A stretch of DNA of 64,000 bases, taken from the NCBI GenBank assembly GCA_013791955.1, contig VMSW01000010.1, positions 243,353-307,352 of the forward strand. The letters run 5' to 3'. Below, one piece after another: positions 8,907-16,324 of the stretch (positions are counted from its first letter, which is position 1; each line of letters begins with the position of its first letter). This stretch comes from Propionicimonas sp. (lineage in GTDB: Bacteria > Actinomycetota > Actinomycetes > Propionibacteriales > Propionibacteriaceae). Below the pieces are notes generated by a model. That model was not told the origin of the DNA and did not search any database. It worked only from the letters and a program-made list of their open reading frames with translations. The position numbers and the translations under genes were made by a program.

Positions 8907-10108
8907 TACTTATCCCCCTTCTTTCCACCGAAGTCGAGGAACCTGCGTCCCTTGGCTTCGGCTTTGTCACCCGCGGCGACCATGTCGACAAGTGAACGAA
9001 GCTGCTTGGCGACGGGGTCTTTGCTGTTCTGCTGCAGTAGCGGCATCCCCTGATTGGTGGTGATGGGCACCGCGTTCGACTGGGGCAGCATGTAATCGAC
9101 CTTGCGACCGATCGAGGCTTCGACGTCTCCGATCGACAGGCCGCGGCTGGGGTGCATGAAGTTGAGCACCACAGCGCGGGAGTCGAGCACGATGCTGATG
9201 TCTCGCAACGTGTCGAGCTCTTTGCGCAAACCGCGGACGCCAGGGACGTCCAGGCTGGTGACGAGCACGAGGATGTCGGTCTGGTCGAGCACGGTCAGGG
9301 TGTGTTCGCTCAGACCCGGGGCGGTGTCAACCACCACGAACTTGAACATCCCGGCCAGCATGTTCAGCAGGTTCGCGATCTCTTTGGGGGTAACCGCATC
9401 AGCGGCCGCCGGAGAGTCCGAACCTGGCACCACGAACAGGCCGGTCTGGTGTTGGGTCAGGTAGGACTTCAGGGCCACCGAGTCTCGCGAGGCCGGGCCA
9501 TGGGCCAGGTCGGGAAGGGTGAACTCGGGGGCGATGTTTAGTGCGCTGCCGACATCGCCAAAGTGGATGTCCAGGTCGACCAGGACGACGGAGTTGGGCT
9601 CCTTGAGGGCCAGGCCGACGGCAAGGTTGGTGGACACGGTGGTCTTTCCCACTCCGCCTTTCGGCGAGGCCACCGTGACCACCTTCCCCCGCTGGGGTGC
9701 CGCACCCTGGGTGCCAGGCTGCTGCCCTTCAGGCGAAGCGTGGCTGGCGGCCCGCTCTAGCGCCTGCTTCATCTCCTCCAACGGAGCCATCGGGTGAACG
9801 ATGTCGCGGACGCCGGCTCGCATGGCAGCCAGGCCGATCTCGCCAGCGCGGTCGCTGACCAGGAGTACCGGAATGCCGAAGCTCTGATCGAGATCAGTGG
9901 CTACGAAAAGTGCGTCCTGAATTCGTTCAACGGGATCCAACACCACGACTGCTGGCATCGGAGCATCGCCCAGCTCTGCGAGCAGGGTCTGAACATTGGG
10001 AGGGAAGACCTCAGGGGCGATCGGGAGGACGTCCGGTCCCCACGACTGCTGAACCAATGAGACGACCCGGGCGTTTCGGCTGACAACAAGTGCGGTACCC
10101 ATGGTCAT
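8906..10108 (-). CDS. cpaE: Tad pilus localisation ATPase CpaE/TadZ
   Basis: A 400-residue protein with a degenerate receiver-like N-terminal domain (about 1-120) and a MinD/ParA-type ATPase domain. The deviant Walker A is SPKGGVGKTT (about 149-158) and the switch II region is VVVDTAPG. TadZ/CpaE proteins place the pilus machine at the pole or membrane patch. The ATG at 10108 shares bases with the cpaB stop (TGATG); two further ATGs within three codons leave a small start ambiguity. Confidence 0.88.
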   Translation of the reverse strand: MTMGTALVVSRNARVVSLVQQSWGPDVLPIAPEVFPPNVQTLLAELGDAPMPAVVVLDPVERIQDALFVATDLDQSFGIPVLLVSDRAGEIGLAAMRAGVRDIVHPMAPLEEMKQALERAASHASPEGQQPGTQGAAPQRGKVVTVASPKGGVGKTTVSTNLAVGLALKEPNSVVLVDLDIHFGDVGSALNIAPEFTLPDLAHGPASRDSVALKSYLTQHQTGLFVVPGSDSPAAADAVTPKEIANLLNMLAGMFKFVVVDTAPGLSEHTLTVLDQTDILVLVTSLDVPGVRGLRKELDTLRDISIVLDSRAVVLNFMHPSRGLSIGDVEASIGRKVDYMLPQSNAVPITTNQGMPLLQQNSKDPVAKQLRSLVDMVAAGDKAEAKGRRFLDFGGKKGDK

Positions 10109-10761
10109 CACCTGATCAGCTGCTTGATGTCGAGCGGGGTGGTGCCGCTCGGGTTCTTAGCCTCTTTGACCAGCCAGATCTTGCTGACTTCGGTGGCCAG
10201 AATCACCTTCTGTGCATCGGCAGGAGCAAGCGCGAGGGTGATCGCGCCGCCCGACTCTTCGTCGCCAGCCTTCACCACCAGCACGCTCTGCAAGATCTGT
10301 TGGGTCTTTTCTTCCTGGGTCGCATAGATCGCGACCTTGCTGCCAGGAGTGAGCTGGCCGCCGACGGTGCGCTGCGCTTCGAGGGAAACTGTGACCAGCT
10401 GCATGTTGTTAGGCACCGATACTTCTCCGTCGGCCGAGGTGCCGGGCTCGGCGAAGCGCGAGGTGATCAACTGCTCGCCGGGGGTCAGGCTGGTGGTCGT
10501 TGCCAGACCCGCGACCTGATCGAGCGAAGTGAGCGCGCCGGGCACGATGGCCGTCAGTGGCAACTCGCGGGTCTCAACGAAGCCAGCTAGGCGGCTGCCG
10601 AGAGTGCCGGACTCGATCGGCTGGGTGACTACTAACACCTTCGTCGGTGTCTGGCCTTCCATGGCCCGCGCATCTGCGGTAGCGACATAGTTGAAAAGCA
10701 GGATCGCGCCGATGCCGGCCAGGATCACTGCTGCGATTGCTGCGATGAGACGACGTTGCAT
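10108..10761 (-). CDS. cpaB: Flp pilus assembly protein CpaB (RcpC)
   Basis: A 217-residue protein with an N-terminal signal anchor (about residues 4-24) and an SAF/RcpC domain (about 45-200) containing TKVLVVTQPIESGT and LTPGEQLITSRF. In Gram-negatives it works with the secretin; here, with no secretin gene, it probably binds peptidoglycan or guides the pilus through the wall. The ATG at 10761 puts the start just before the basic residues and the membrane helix. Thirty codons upstream are open but lack family features. Confidence 0.85.
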   Translation of the reverse strand: MQRRLIAAIAAVILAGIGAILLFNYVATADARAMEGQTPTKVLVVTQPIESGTLGSRLAGFVETRELPLTAIVPGALTSLDQVAGLATTTSLTPGEQLITSRFAEPGTSADGEVSVPNNMQLVTVSLEAQRTVGGQLTPGSKVAIYATQEEKTQQILQSVLVVKAGDEESGGAITLALAPADAQKVILATEVSKIWLVKEAKNPSGTTPLDIKQLIR

Positions 10762-10895
10762 GGTGGGAAACCGCCTGTTCTCAGTGGGTGAGAGATGCGG
10801 CTTGGGTGCCGCAGGTTGCGTCCGCTTCACCGCCAGTGAGGTGGAACGCATTTAGTTGTGACTGTTCGGGAGGATCGGCCGCGGGCTCCATATTT

Positions 10896-10979
10896 GTCAT
10901 CCGTACGGGTGACCGGGGCGCTGCTGAGCTGCCGAGTTGTGCCTTAGCGGTGAGGATTTATGTCACCTTTTCGGGGGAC
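10896..10979. promoter_or_regulatory. Two 18-bp palindromes upstream of cpaB
   Basis: GTCATCC-GTAC-GGGTGAC at 10896-10913 and GTCACCT-TTTC-GGGGGAC at 10962-10979 are 7-4-7 imperfect palindromes. They belong to a set of seven around the Tad locus with the approximate pattern GTCnCCC-N4-GGGKGAC. They lie 135-220 bp before the cpaB start, between the flp terminator and cpaB, where a second promoter for the assembly genes would be expected. A binding-site role is inferred. Confidence 0.45.
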
Positions 10980-11035
10980 CGGATTGCTTTGAGTAATCCG
11001 GACTTGGCTTCTAAGTTAGTTGACCCTAAGCGAGC

Positions 11036-11073
11036 TGTGAGGCACTCCGGGCGGGGACCTGGAGTGCCTCACA
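11036..11073 (-). terminator. Hairpin terminator after flp
   Basis: A perfect 13-bp stem (TGTGAGGCACTCC with its complement) encloses a 12-base GC-rich loop. It starts 22 bp downstream of the flp stop codon. There is no long T tract, as is common in high-GC actinobacteria. It would let flp be transcribed alone or attenuate read-through into cpaB. Confidence 0.75.
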
Positions 11074-11094
11074 CAAGCTCACGTTTGCGTTGGC

Positions 11095-11271
11095 TCAGAT
11101 CTTGTCGGCGACGCTGGCGAACATCGAGCTCAGGTTGCTGCCGAGCAGCGTGACTACGGTGATGATCACGGCGGCGATGAGGGCGACCATGATGCCGTAC
11201 TCAACGGCGGTGGCGCCACGCTCACGGGTGGAGACGACGGAGCCGACGATCTTTGCGGGGAGGTTCTTCAT
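11095..11271 (-). CDS. flp: Flp-family major pilin
   Basis: A 58-residue type IVb prepilin. The signature RERGATAVEYGIMVALIAA holds the cleavage site, the +5 glutamate followed by tyrosine, and the hydrophobic assembly helix. A short positively charged leader precedes it. The ATG at 11271 gives the standard leader length and has GAAAGG upstream. A promoter-like pair lies about 80 bp upstream and a strong hairpin follows the stop, so the pilin is probably made in excess over the assembly proteins. Expected to be processed by the prepilin peptidase at 4872-5516. Confidence 0.93.
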   Translation of the reverse strand: MKNLPAKIVGSVVSTRERGATAVEYGIMVALIAAVIITVVTLLGSNLSSMFASVADKI

Positions 11272-11350
11272 GGGAGTAGGCCTTTCAGGTGGGATAGTTT
11301 TCCGCGGAGCTTCCAACTTGCCATCCACACGTTGGGAGCTGCCAATGCAA

Positions 11351-11380
11351 GGTCTACACCTGTGAATCTGGCAATGTCAA
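11351..11380 (-). promoter_or_regulatory. Probable flp promoter
   Basis: On the minus strand, TTGACA (11380-11375) is followed after 18 bp by TAGACC (11356-11351). The same arrangement, TTGACA-N18-TAGACT, precedes tadE. The predicted start lies about 70 bases before the flp ATG. Three palindromes lie just upstream of the -35. Confidence 0.5.
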
Positions 11381-11394
11381 AAGTTTTTTCAAAA

Positions 11395-11479
11395 TGTCCC
11401 CTTGTGGGTGACTCATTTCATTGTTTATCAGTCACCCTTTTGGGGACTGGAATGCTCATCAGTTCCCCTAACGGGTGAC
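11395..11479. promoter_or_regulatory. Three 18-bp palindromes upstream of the flp promoter
   Basis: TGTCCCC-TTGT-GGGTGAC (11395-11412), GTCACCC-TTTT-GGGGACT (11431-11448) and GTTCCCC-TAAC-GGGTGAC (11462-11479) have centres 36 and 31 bp apart, close to three helical turns. The nearest ends 15 bp upstream of the proposed flp -35 element, a usual place for an activator. They are members of the seven-copy set around the Tad genes. Function is inferred. Confidence 0.5.
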
Positions 11480-11489
11480 TCGACCCCCC

Positions 11490-11610
11490 CCGGACCTTCG
11501 GCGAGCTCAGGGAGCTGTGGTGCCCCAAGGCTGGCGGAGCCTGTCGAAGCCCGACCCTTCAACGAGCTCAGGGAACTACTGGTGGGCTCAGGGAGCTGCG
11601 GTCCAGAGAC
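11490..11610. repeat. Family A interspersed repeats between flp and tadE
   Basis: Several partial copies of the family A cores occur here: CTTCGGCGAGCTCAGGGA, GCCTGTCGAAGC, CTTCAACGAGCTCAGGGAAC and GGCTCAGGGAGCTG. The flp-tadE interval (about 740 bp) has no convincing gene; it holds these repeats, five of the seven palindromes and the two promoters. Confidence 0.75.
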
Positions 11611-11640
11611 CAGCCAGGGCGCTATGAAGAATGCGGGTTT

Positions 11641-11749
11641 GTCATCCTAAAGGGGGACAGAATGCACGCCGTGGTGGGCTGGGGCTCGAATCCCACTCTT
11701 GTTCTTCATCGATAGTTGGTGCATTCCTTTTGTCGCCCGAAAGGGGGAC
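11641..11749. promoter_or_regulatory. Two 18-bp palindromes upstream of tadE
   Basis: GTCATCC-TAAA-GGGGGAC (11641-11658) and GTCGCCC-GAAA-GGGGGAC (11732-11749) belong to the same set. The first is followed by AGAATGCAC and the second is preceded by GTGCATTCC, so the pair forms a larger inverted arrangement. They lie 270-375 bp before tadE. Confidence 0.4.
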
Positions 11750-11933
11750 AGCGAACCCGTCCAATTGACCGTGCGTACGTGCGCTCGCGTGGGCGCGCGG
11801 GTGATGGCGACTCCTCAACAGGCTTGTGGCTAGGGCAAATGAACCCGAGCTGAGTGCTGTCAGTCGGCGGTACTGCGCACTGATGAGTGCTCGAGATCGC
11901 AATTCGTAGGTGTATTCGTGGGGTGTCGCTACG

Positions 11934-11963
11934 TTGACACTCTTTGTGGTCGACACCTAGACT
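11934..11963 (+). promoter_or_regulatory. Probable tadE-tadG promoter
   Basis: TTGACA (11934-11939) and TAGACT (11958-11963) are separated by 18 bp. The predicted transcript start is about 45 bases before the tadE ATG, which has GAGGGG as ribosome site. The layout copies that of the flp promoter. Confidence 0.55.
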
Positions 11964-12015
11964 CGAAATGCAATTCTGTGTATGGAGTATCCATATCAAG
12001 GAATGAGGGGATCAG

Positions 12016-12453
12016 ATGCGCAAGCTTATGGTGCGCGCCCGCGAGCGCGGGGCAGCCGCCGTCGAGTTCGCGCTGGTGCTGCCGATACTGGTAGTCATCT
12101 TGCTAGGGGTCATAGATTTCGGTCTGGCGATGAACGCTCAGGCCATTACTGCCAACGCGGCCCGTGAGGGTGCGCGCACGGCGAGCCTCGGCGGCACCGC
12201 AGCGGAGACCAAGGCGGCCGCTAAGAGCGCCACGGTAAGCCTTTTGAACACGTCTGGGAGCAATCCGACTGTGACCGTGACTTGCCGCGAGCCTGGTGGC
12301 AGCGCGTGCCCGTCCGGCTATGACACTGATCGCGAGGCCGGTGGCACCGTCATCGTCACCGTGTCCTACGTCTACACCTGGATCTCACCCGCGGTCTTGG
12401 GCCTGCCTGGCACCACAACCATCAACAAGACCAGCGAGATGAGGATCGAATGA
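12016..12453 (+). CDS. tadE: TadE-family pseudopilin
   Basis: A 145-residue protein. RERGAAAVEFALVLPILVV is the TadE pilin-like signature with the +5 glutamate for prepilin peptidase cleavage; one transmembrane helix follows. The remainder is extracytoplasmic with a cysteine pair in TCREPGGSACPSG that may form a disulphide. TadE proteins are minor pilins needed for Flp pilus assembly. The gene is divergent from flp and overlaps tadG by ATGA. Confidence 0.9.
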   Translation: MRKLMVRARERGAAAVEFALVLPILVVILLGVIDFGLAMNAQAITANAAREGARTASLGGTAAETKAAAKSATVSLLNTSGSNPTVTVTCREPGGSACPSGYDTDREAGGTVIVTVSYVYTWISPAVLGLPGTTTINKTSEMRIE

Positions 12454-13934
12454 AGCGGATCAAGCAGGTGCTGGTGCGATCCGAGCGGGGCGCCAGCGCC
12501 ATCGTGGTGGCTTTCAGCATGATGTTCGTGTTCGCAGCCGGCGCGTTGGGCATGGACATCGCCAAGCTGGCCTACCACCGCCAACAGGTGCGAACCGCTA
12601 TTGATGCCGCCGCCCAGGCTGGCGCCTATGCGCTCCCGGACGCCGCTACCGCCCGCACCGACGCGATCGCCTTCGCCTCAGCGAACTTCAGTGAGCTCAC
12701 TCTGACCGCTGCCGACGTGAAGTTCTATTGCGTGGTGGCCAAGTTGGCTGCCGGCGGTCCGGACACCTCTCAGTTCGGAATCATGTGTGATCCCGGCACT
12801 TACAGCGCCGCTGGGGTGAAGTGCAATGACACGGTTTGTGCGGTGCCCTGCGACGTGACCGATCAGTGCAACATGATCTCGGTCTCCAAGGACACCGTCG
12901 TCAAATTCGACTTTGCCCCGGCCATCGGGATTCCCACTGGCAACACCGGCGCGCAGACCAGCGCGTCCTGTCGAGGTGGTTGTGGCGTCATCGCCAATAA
13001 CCCGATGGACGTGGTGGTGGTCGCCGACCGCACGCCGTCAATGTCAGAGTCTGAGGTCAACGCGCTACAGGCGGGCATCAAGCGGATGTTGTTGACGATG
13101 AACATTGAGCAGCAGTATGTGGCGTTGGGCACCATCAATAAGGCGCGGACGGTCTCGTCGGGCTGCCTCACCCAAACCCAAGTCTCGGCGCCGACCTATG
13201 ACCGGTGGGGTACCTATACCGGCACCAACCCCTACCCGGGGGTGTGGGTGCCGCAGAGGTTCTCCAACGACTACAACAAGAAGGATGTCTCAGGGAACTG
13301 GGTGGCGAATCAATCCAGCAGCTTGTGGACGTCAGTCGACTGTCTCCAGGATGATCGCTCAGGTTGGAACACCCACCTCGCTGCGGCGCTGAAGGGAGCG
13401 GGCCGCTATCTGTACGGCACTGCGATTTCTGGTGCCCCGGCCAACAACCTCGCCTCGTTGCCTGATCGCACTGCCTTCGGCGTCCCGAAGAAAGTGATTG
13501 TGCTCGAGACTGACGGCCAGCCAGTGGAGATCTCCAATGCCTCGACCACCGCGCTCAACCTAACCAACACCCTGGATCCGGCTGCTAAGTCGACTTCGAC
13601 GGCGTGCCGGAACCTGAAGACGGTTGCCAACTCGATCAAGGCCATGCCCAATGCGTTGATCATCACGATCAGCTATGGCACCTCTTCGGCCAGTTGTGGC
13701 ACGGAAGGCAACGTTGGCCAGGTGCTGGCTGCGGTGGCCTCCGACAAGAATGGGTCGCCCAGCACGGCGCAGAACACCTGCGCGGATGCCACCCAGATCG
13801 CTGCGGAGAACGGCGATGGCGATTGGTACTACTGCGCGAATGGCACTGAAGATCTGAAGAACGTGTTCGCCGCAGCCATGGGTCAGGTCACCGGCAACAC
13901 GAAGTTCATGAAGATCGGTGGCGTCGGCGACTAG
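12450..13934 (+). CDS. tadG: TadG-like pilus-associated protein with a von Willebrand A domain
   Basis: A 494-residue protein. The N-terminal SERGASAIVVAFSMMFVFAAG resembles a Tad pseudopilin leader with one transmembrane helix. The region after residue 180 (DVVVVADRTPSMS, later LETDGQP) is a vWA domain whose MIDAS motif reads DxTxS instead of the commoner DxSxS; threonine can still serve. Several cysteine pairs suggest disulphides outside the cell. vWA-bearing TadG proteins are often pilus tip adhesins. It is translationally coupled to tadE. Confidence 0.82.
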   Translation: MKRIKQVLVRSERGASAIVVAFSMMFVFAAGALGMDIAKLAYHRQQVRTAIDAAAQAGAYALPDAATARTDAIAFASANFSELTLTAADVKFYCVVAKLAAGGPDTSQFGIMCDPGTYSAAGVKCNDTVCAVPCDVTDQCNMISVSKDTVVKFDFAPAIGIPTGNTGAQTSASCRGGCGVIANNPMDVVVVADRTPSMSESEVNALQAGIKRMLLTMNIEQQYVALGTINKARTVSSGCLTQTQVSAPTYDRWGTYTGTNPYPGVWVPQRFSNDYNKKDVSGNWVANQSSSLWTSVDCLQDDRSGWNTHLAAALKGAGRYLYGTAISGAPANNLASLPDRTAFGVPKKVIVLETDGQPVEISNASTTALNLTNTLDPAAKSTSTACRNLKTVANSIKAMPNALIITISYGTSSASCGTEGNVGQVLAAVASDKNGSPSTAQNTCADATQIAAENGDGDWYYCANGTEDLKNVFAAAMGQVTGNTKFMKIGGVGD

Positions 13935-13960
13935 TCCGGAACCTAGCCAGTCTGATCCGT

Positions 13961-13986
13961 CGGGGTCGCCCATCAGGGCGGCCCCG
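13961..13986. terminator. Bidirectional hairpin between tadG and the amidase gene
   Basis: An 11-bp stem (CGGGGTCGCCC against GGGCGGCCCCG, one mismatch) with the tetraloop ATCA lies 27 bp after the tadG stop and 33 bp after the convergent amidase stop. It can serve both genes. Confidence 0.65.
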
Positions 13987-14018
13987 ATTGGCGTCTTCGG
14001 CCAAGGTGGGGCTCCGGT

Positions 14019-14852
14019 TCAGGAGAGGTAGGCGACCACGCCGGCGGTAATGGCCTCAGCCGCCTGAGTGCGGAACTCGGTCGACGTGAACAGCTTGGCG
14101 TCGGTGGCGTTGCGCATATTGCCCAACTCGATCATCACCGCTGGGTGCTTGGCAAAGTTCAGGGTGCCGAGATCGGAGCGGAAGCTGTAGGCGGTGCCCT
14201 TGCCGATGTAGTTCGAGCGCGGCATCGAGGTGGCCCGCTCTAGGGCAGTGTGCAGGTCTTTGGCGAGGGCCTTCGACTTGGCGATCACCGTTTTGCCGCC
14301 GTCCATCGCCTTGGAGACGATGATGTGAAAGCCTCGATGGCCCTTGCCCAGGTTCCCGTCGGCGTGCAGTGAGATCAGCAGATCAGCGGAGTTCGTGTTC
14401 AACAGGTCAGCACGGTGATTGACGCACAGCTTGTTGGAGCGGGTCTTGTCATCGGTGCGGTTTAGCAACACGGTGGCCCCCAGGGCGCGAAGCTCTTTGG
14501 CCAGCGCCTTGGCTTGGGCCAAGTTGTAGGCGTGCTCGCTGTAGCCGCGGTTGGTGGCCGTGCCGGAGGAGTTGCAGGCCTTCTTGCGTCCATTGCCATC
14601 GGGGACCTTGCGGTAGCCCCACTTCGCCGTCCAAGCGCCGGTGTGACCGGGATCGATCACAATGGTGCGGCCCTCAAGCGGGCCGACCGGCTCACTCGGA
14701 GCGACGGTGGGGCTGGGGCTGGCACTTGAGCTCGCCGTGACCTGGACCGCCGAAGCCGACGCCTCGCCGACGGTGGAGACCGCACAGCCACCGATCAACG
14801 CCAAGGCAACGAAACCGCCAGTGATAAGGGCAAACCGGGGGGACAAGCGCAT
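14019..14852 (-). CDS. N-acetylmuramoyl-L-alanine amidase lipoprotein (Amidase_3)
   Basis: A 277-residue secreted enzyme. The signal peptide ends in the lipobox-like LALIGGC, followed by a Ser/Pro/Ala-rich linker. The amidase domain starts near residue 60 at GRTIVIDPGH. Zinc ligands are the histidine of DPGH, the glutamate of YSEHAYN and the histidine of SLHADG; the catalytic glutamate is in MIELGNM. It cleaves the amide between MurNAc and the stem peptide, probably during division or wall turnover. The ATG at 14852 fits the signal peptide; an ATG 14 codons upstream would add residues before it. Confidence 0.88.
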   Translation of the reverse strand: MRLSPRFALITGGFVALALIGGCAVSTVGEASASAVQVTASSSASPSPTVAPSEPVGPLEGRTIVIDPGHTGAWTAKWGYRKVPDGNGRKKACNSSGTATNRGYSEHAYNLAQAKALAKELRALGATVLLNRTDDKTRSNKLCVNHRADLLNTNSADLLISLHADGNLGKGHRGFHIIVSKAMDGGKTVIAKSKALAKDLHTALERATSMPRSNYIGKGTAYSFRSDLGTLNFAKHPAVMIELGNMRNATDAKLFTSTEFRTQAAEAITAGVVAYLS

Positions 14853-14972
14853 GTCAGCCAGTGAATCATGCTCCGCCCAGCCAGGGCCATTCACCGAGTG
14901 GGAACCGACGGCAAAGCTCGACCCAGTCTTGGGGCACTACTTCGCCGGTAGTCTGCGAATAGGAGGACGCCG

Positions 14973-15248
14973 ATGGAGTTCAAACACAATGAGGAACTGA
15001 ACCGCTACGAGGCTTGGCTGGACGGCAAGCTGGCCGGAGAGGCCCACTACGTCCGGACGGCCGGGGTGGCCAATTTCGATCACACCCTTGTGCCCCGCCA
15101 ATTCGAAGGCCAAGGCATCGCCGGCAAGCTGGTTCAGCACGTGATGGATGAGCTTCGCGTCGCCGGAGAACTGAAAGTGCAACCGACCTGCCCCTATGTG
15201 GTGCGCTGGTTCGAAATGCACCCCGACTACGCCGACCTGTTGGCCTAG
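14973..15248 (+). CDS. Small GNAT-type acetyltransferase (YjdJ-like)
   Basis: A 91-residue GNAT-like domain of the short YjdJ class, with VPRQFEGQGIAGKLVQHVMDE as the acetyl-CoA pyrophosphate loop (RxxGxGxxL-like) and PTCPYVVRWFEMHPDYADLL at the C-terminus, a strong family signature. The substrate is not known. It stands alone between a convergent-facing amidase and a repeat cluster. Confidence 0.85.
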   Translation: MEFKHNEELNRYEAWLDGKLAGEAHYVRTAGVANFDHTLVPRQFEGQGIAGKLVQHVMDELRVAGELKVQPTCPYVVRWFEMHPDYADLLA

Positions 15249-15249
15249 G

Positions 15250-15432
15250 CGCCCCTTCGACCCTTCGACAGGCTCAGGGAACTGGGGGTGGCTCAGGGAG
15301 CTAGGGGGTGCGCTCAGGGAACTGGGGGTGGGCTCAGGGAGCTGGGGGTGGGCTCAGGGAGCTGGGGGTGGGTCACCTACTGCAAGTTGGCTGAGCTTGT
15401 CGAAGCCTGTGTCCCTTCGACCCTTCGACAAG
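15250..15432. repeat. Family A repeat cluster
   Basis: Five tandem copies of GGCTCAGGGARCTGGGGGT (19-22 bp period) are bounded by CTTCGACAGGCTCAGGGAAC on the left and inverted GGCTGAGCTTGTCGAAGC plus CTTCGACAAGCTCAGGG on the right. The cluster fills the whole interval. Opposed copies could fold into a cruciform or work as a terminator between the convergent GNAT and transglutaminase genes. Confidence 0.85.
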
Positions 15433-15433
15433 C

Positions 15434-16324
15434 TCAGGGTGCTTCGAGGGGTTCGACGTCCACTTCGACACTCAGGGACGAGTTGGCGGCCTCGGTGAAC
15501 ACCACCCCGCGCAGCGGCGAGACGTCTGAGAAGTCCCGGCCCCAAGCGGTGACGATGTAGGCCGAATCAACGAACTGGCCGTTGGTCGGATCCAGATCCA
15601 CCCAACCGAGCGGGGTGAGCACCGAAACCCAGGCGTGGGTGGCATCAGCCCCGCGCAGTTTTTCGCGTCCCGGTGGTGGGGTGGTTTCCAGGTAGCCACT
15701 GACGTAGCGGGCCGGCAGGCCGACCGCGCGCAGACAGCCGATCGCCAACTGGGCGAAGTCCTGGCAGACCCCCTGCCGCAGTTCCAACAGCTCAGCCAGG
15801 GTCGTGTGCACCGAGGTGACCCCTTTGGCGTAGCTGAAGTCAGCGCCGATGGCCGCATTAAGTGCCACCAGAGCCTCCCCCAGCCGGGCCTCGGGACGCA
15901 GCACCGCGGCCGCATAGTCGCCGACGGTCGCATCGATGCAGACCATCGGGGAAGGCAAGCCAAAATCAGCCAGATCCAACGGGTCGGTGGCCGCCCCGAA
16001 CGCGACCGCTTCGGCCACCGTCCAATGATTCAGGCCGGCCAGATCAGGCGGCGGCCACGAAACCTCGACCACACTCTCGGCGGCCACCGCCAGCTGCGTC
16101 GTCGGCGTGCGCAACTCCAGGTAGACCGAATGGTTGCCGAAGTAGTCCTGGTGCTCGGTGAGTAGCTCCGGCTGCGGGGTCACCTGCACCTGGGAGCTGA
16201 GCACCAACTGATGCTCGGTGTCACGGGGACGAAGCAGGCCGCGGTTGTAGCAGGCCTCCAACGGCTCGTCGTAGGTGTAGCTGGTGACGTGACGAACTCG
16301 GTAGCGGCGCGGTGGCACAGTCAT
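15434..16324 (-). CDS. Transglutaminase-like protease-fold protein
   Basis: A 296-residue cytoplasmic protein with the bacterial transglutaminase N-terminal domain (YRVRHVTSYTYDEPL, about 7-90) and a transglutaminase core. The catalytic triad is the cysteine of RQGVCQDFAQL, the histidine of ATHAWVSV and the aspartate of VDLDPTNG. These proteins co-occur with circularly permuted ATP-grasp and alpha-E proteins in a predicted peptide-tag or amide-ligase system. It overlaps the upstream ATP-grasp gene by ATGA. Confidence 0.87.
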   Translation of the reverse strand: MTVPPRRYRVRHVTSYTYDEPLEACYNRGLLRPRDTEHQLVLSSQVQVTPQPELLTEHQDYFGNHSVYLELRTPTTQLAVAAESVVEVSWPPPDLAGLNHWTVAEAVAFGAATDPLDLADFGLPSPMVCIDATVGDYAAAVLRPEARLGEALVALNAAIGADFSYAKGVTSVHTTLAELLELRQGVCQDFAQLAIGCLRAVGLPARYVSGYLETTPPPGREKLRGADATHAWVSVLTPLGWVDLDPTNGQFVDSAYIVTAWGRDFSDVSPLRGVVFTEAANSSLSVEVDVEPLEAP

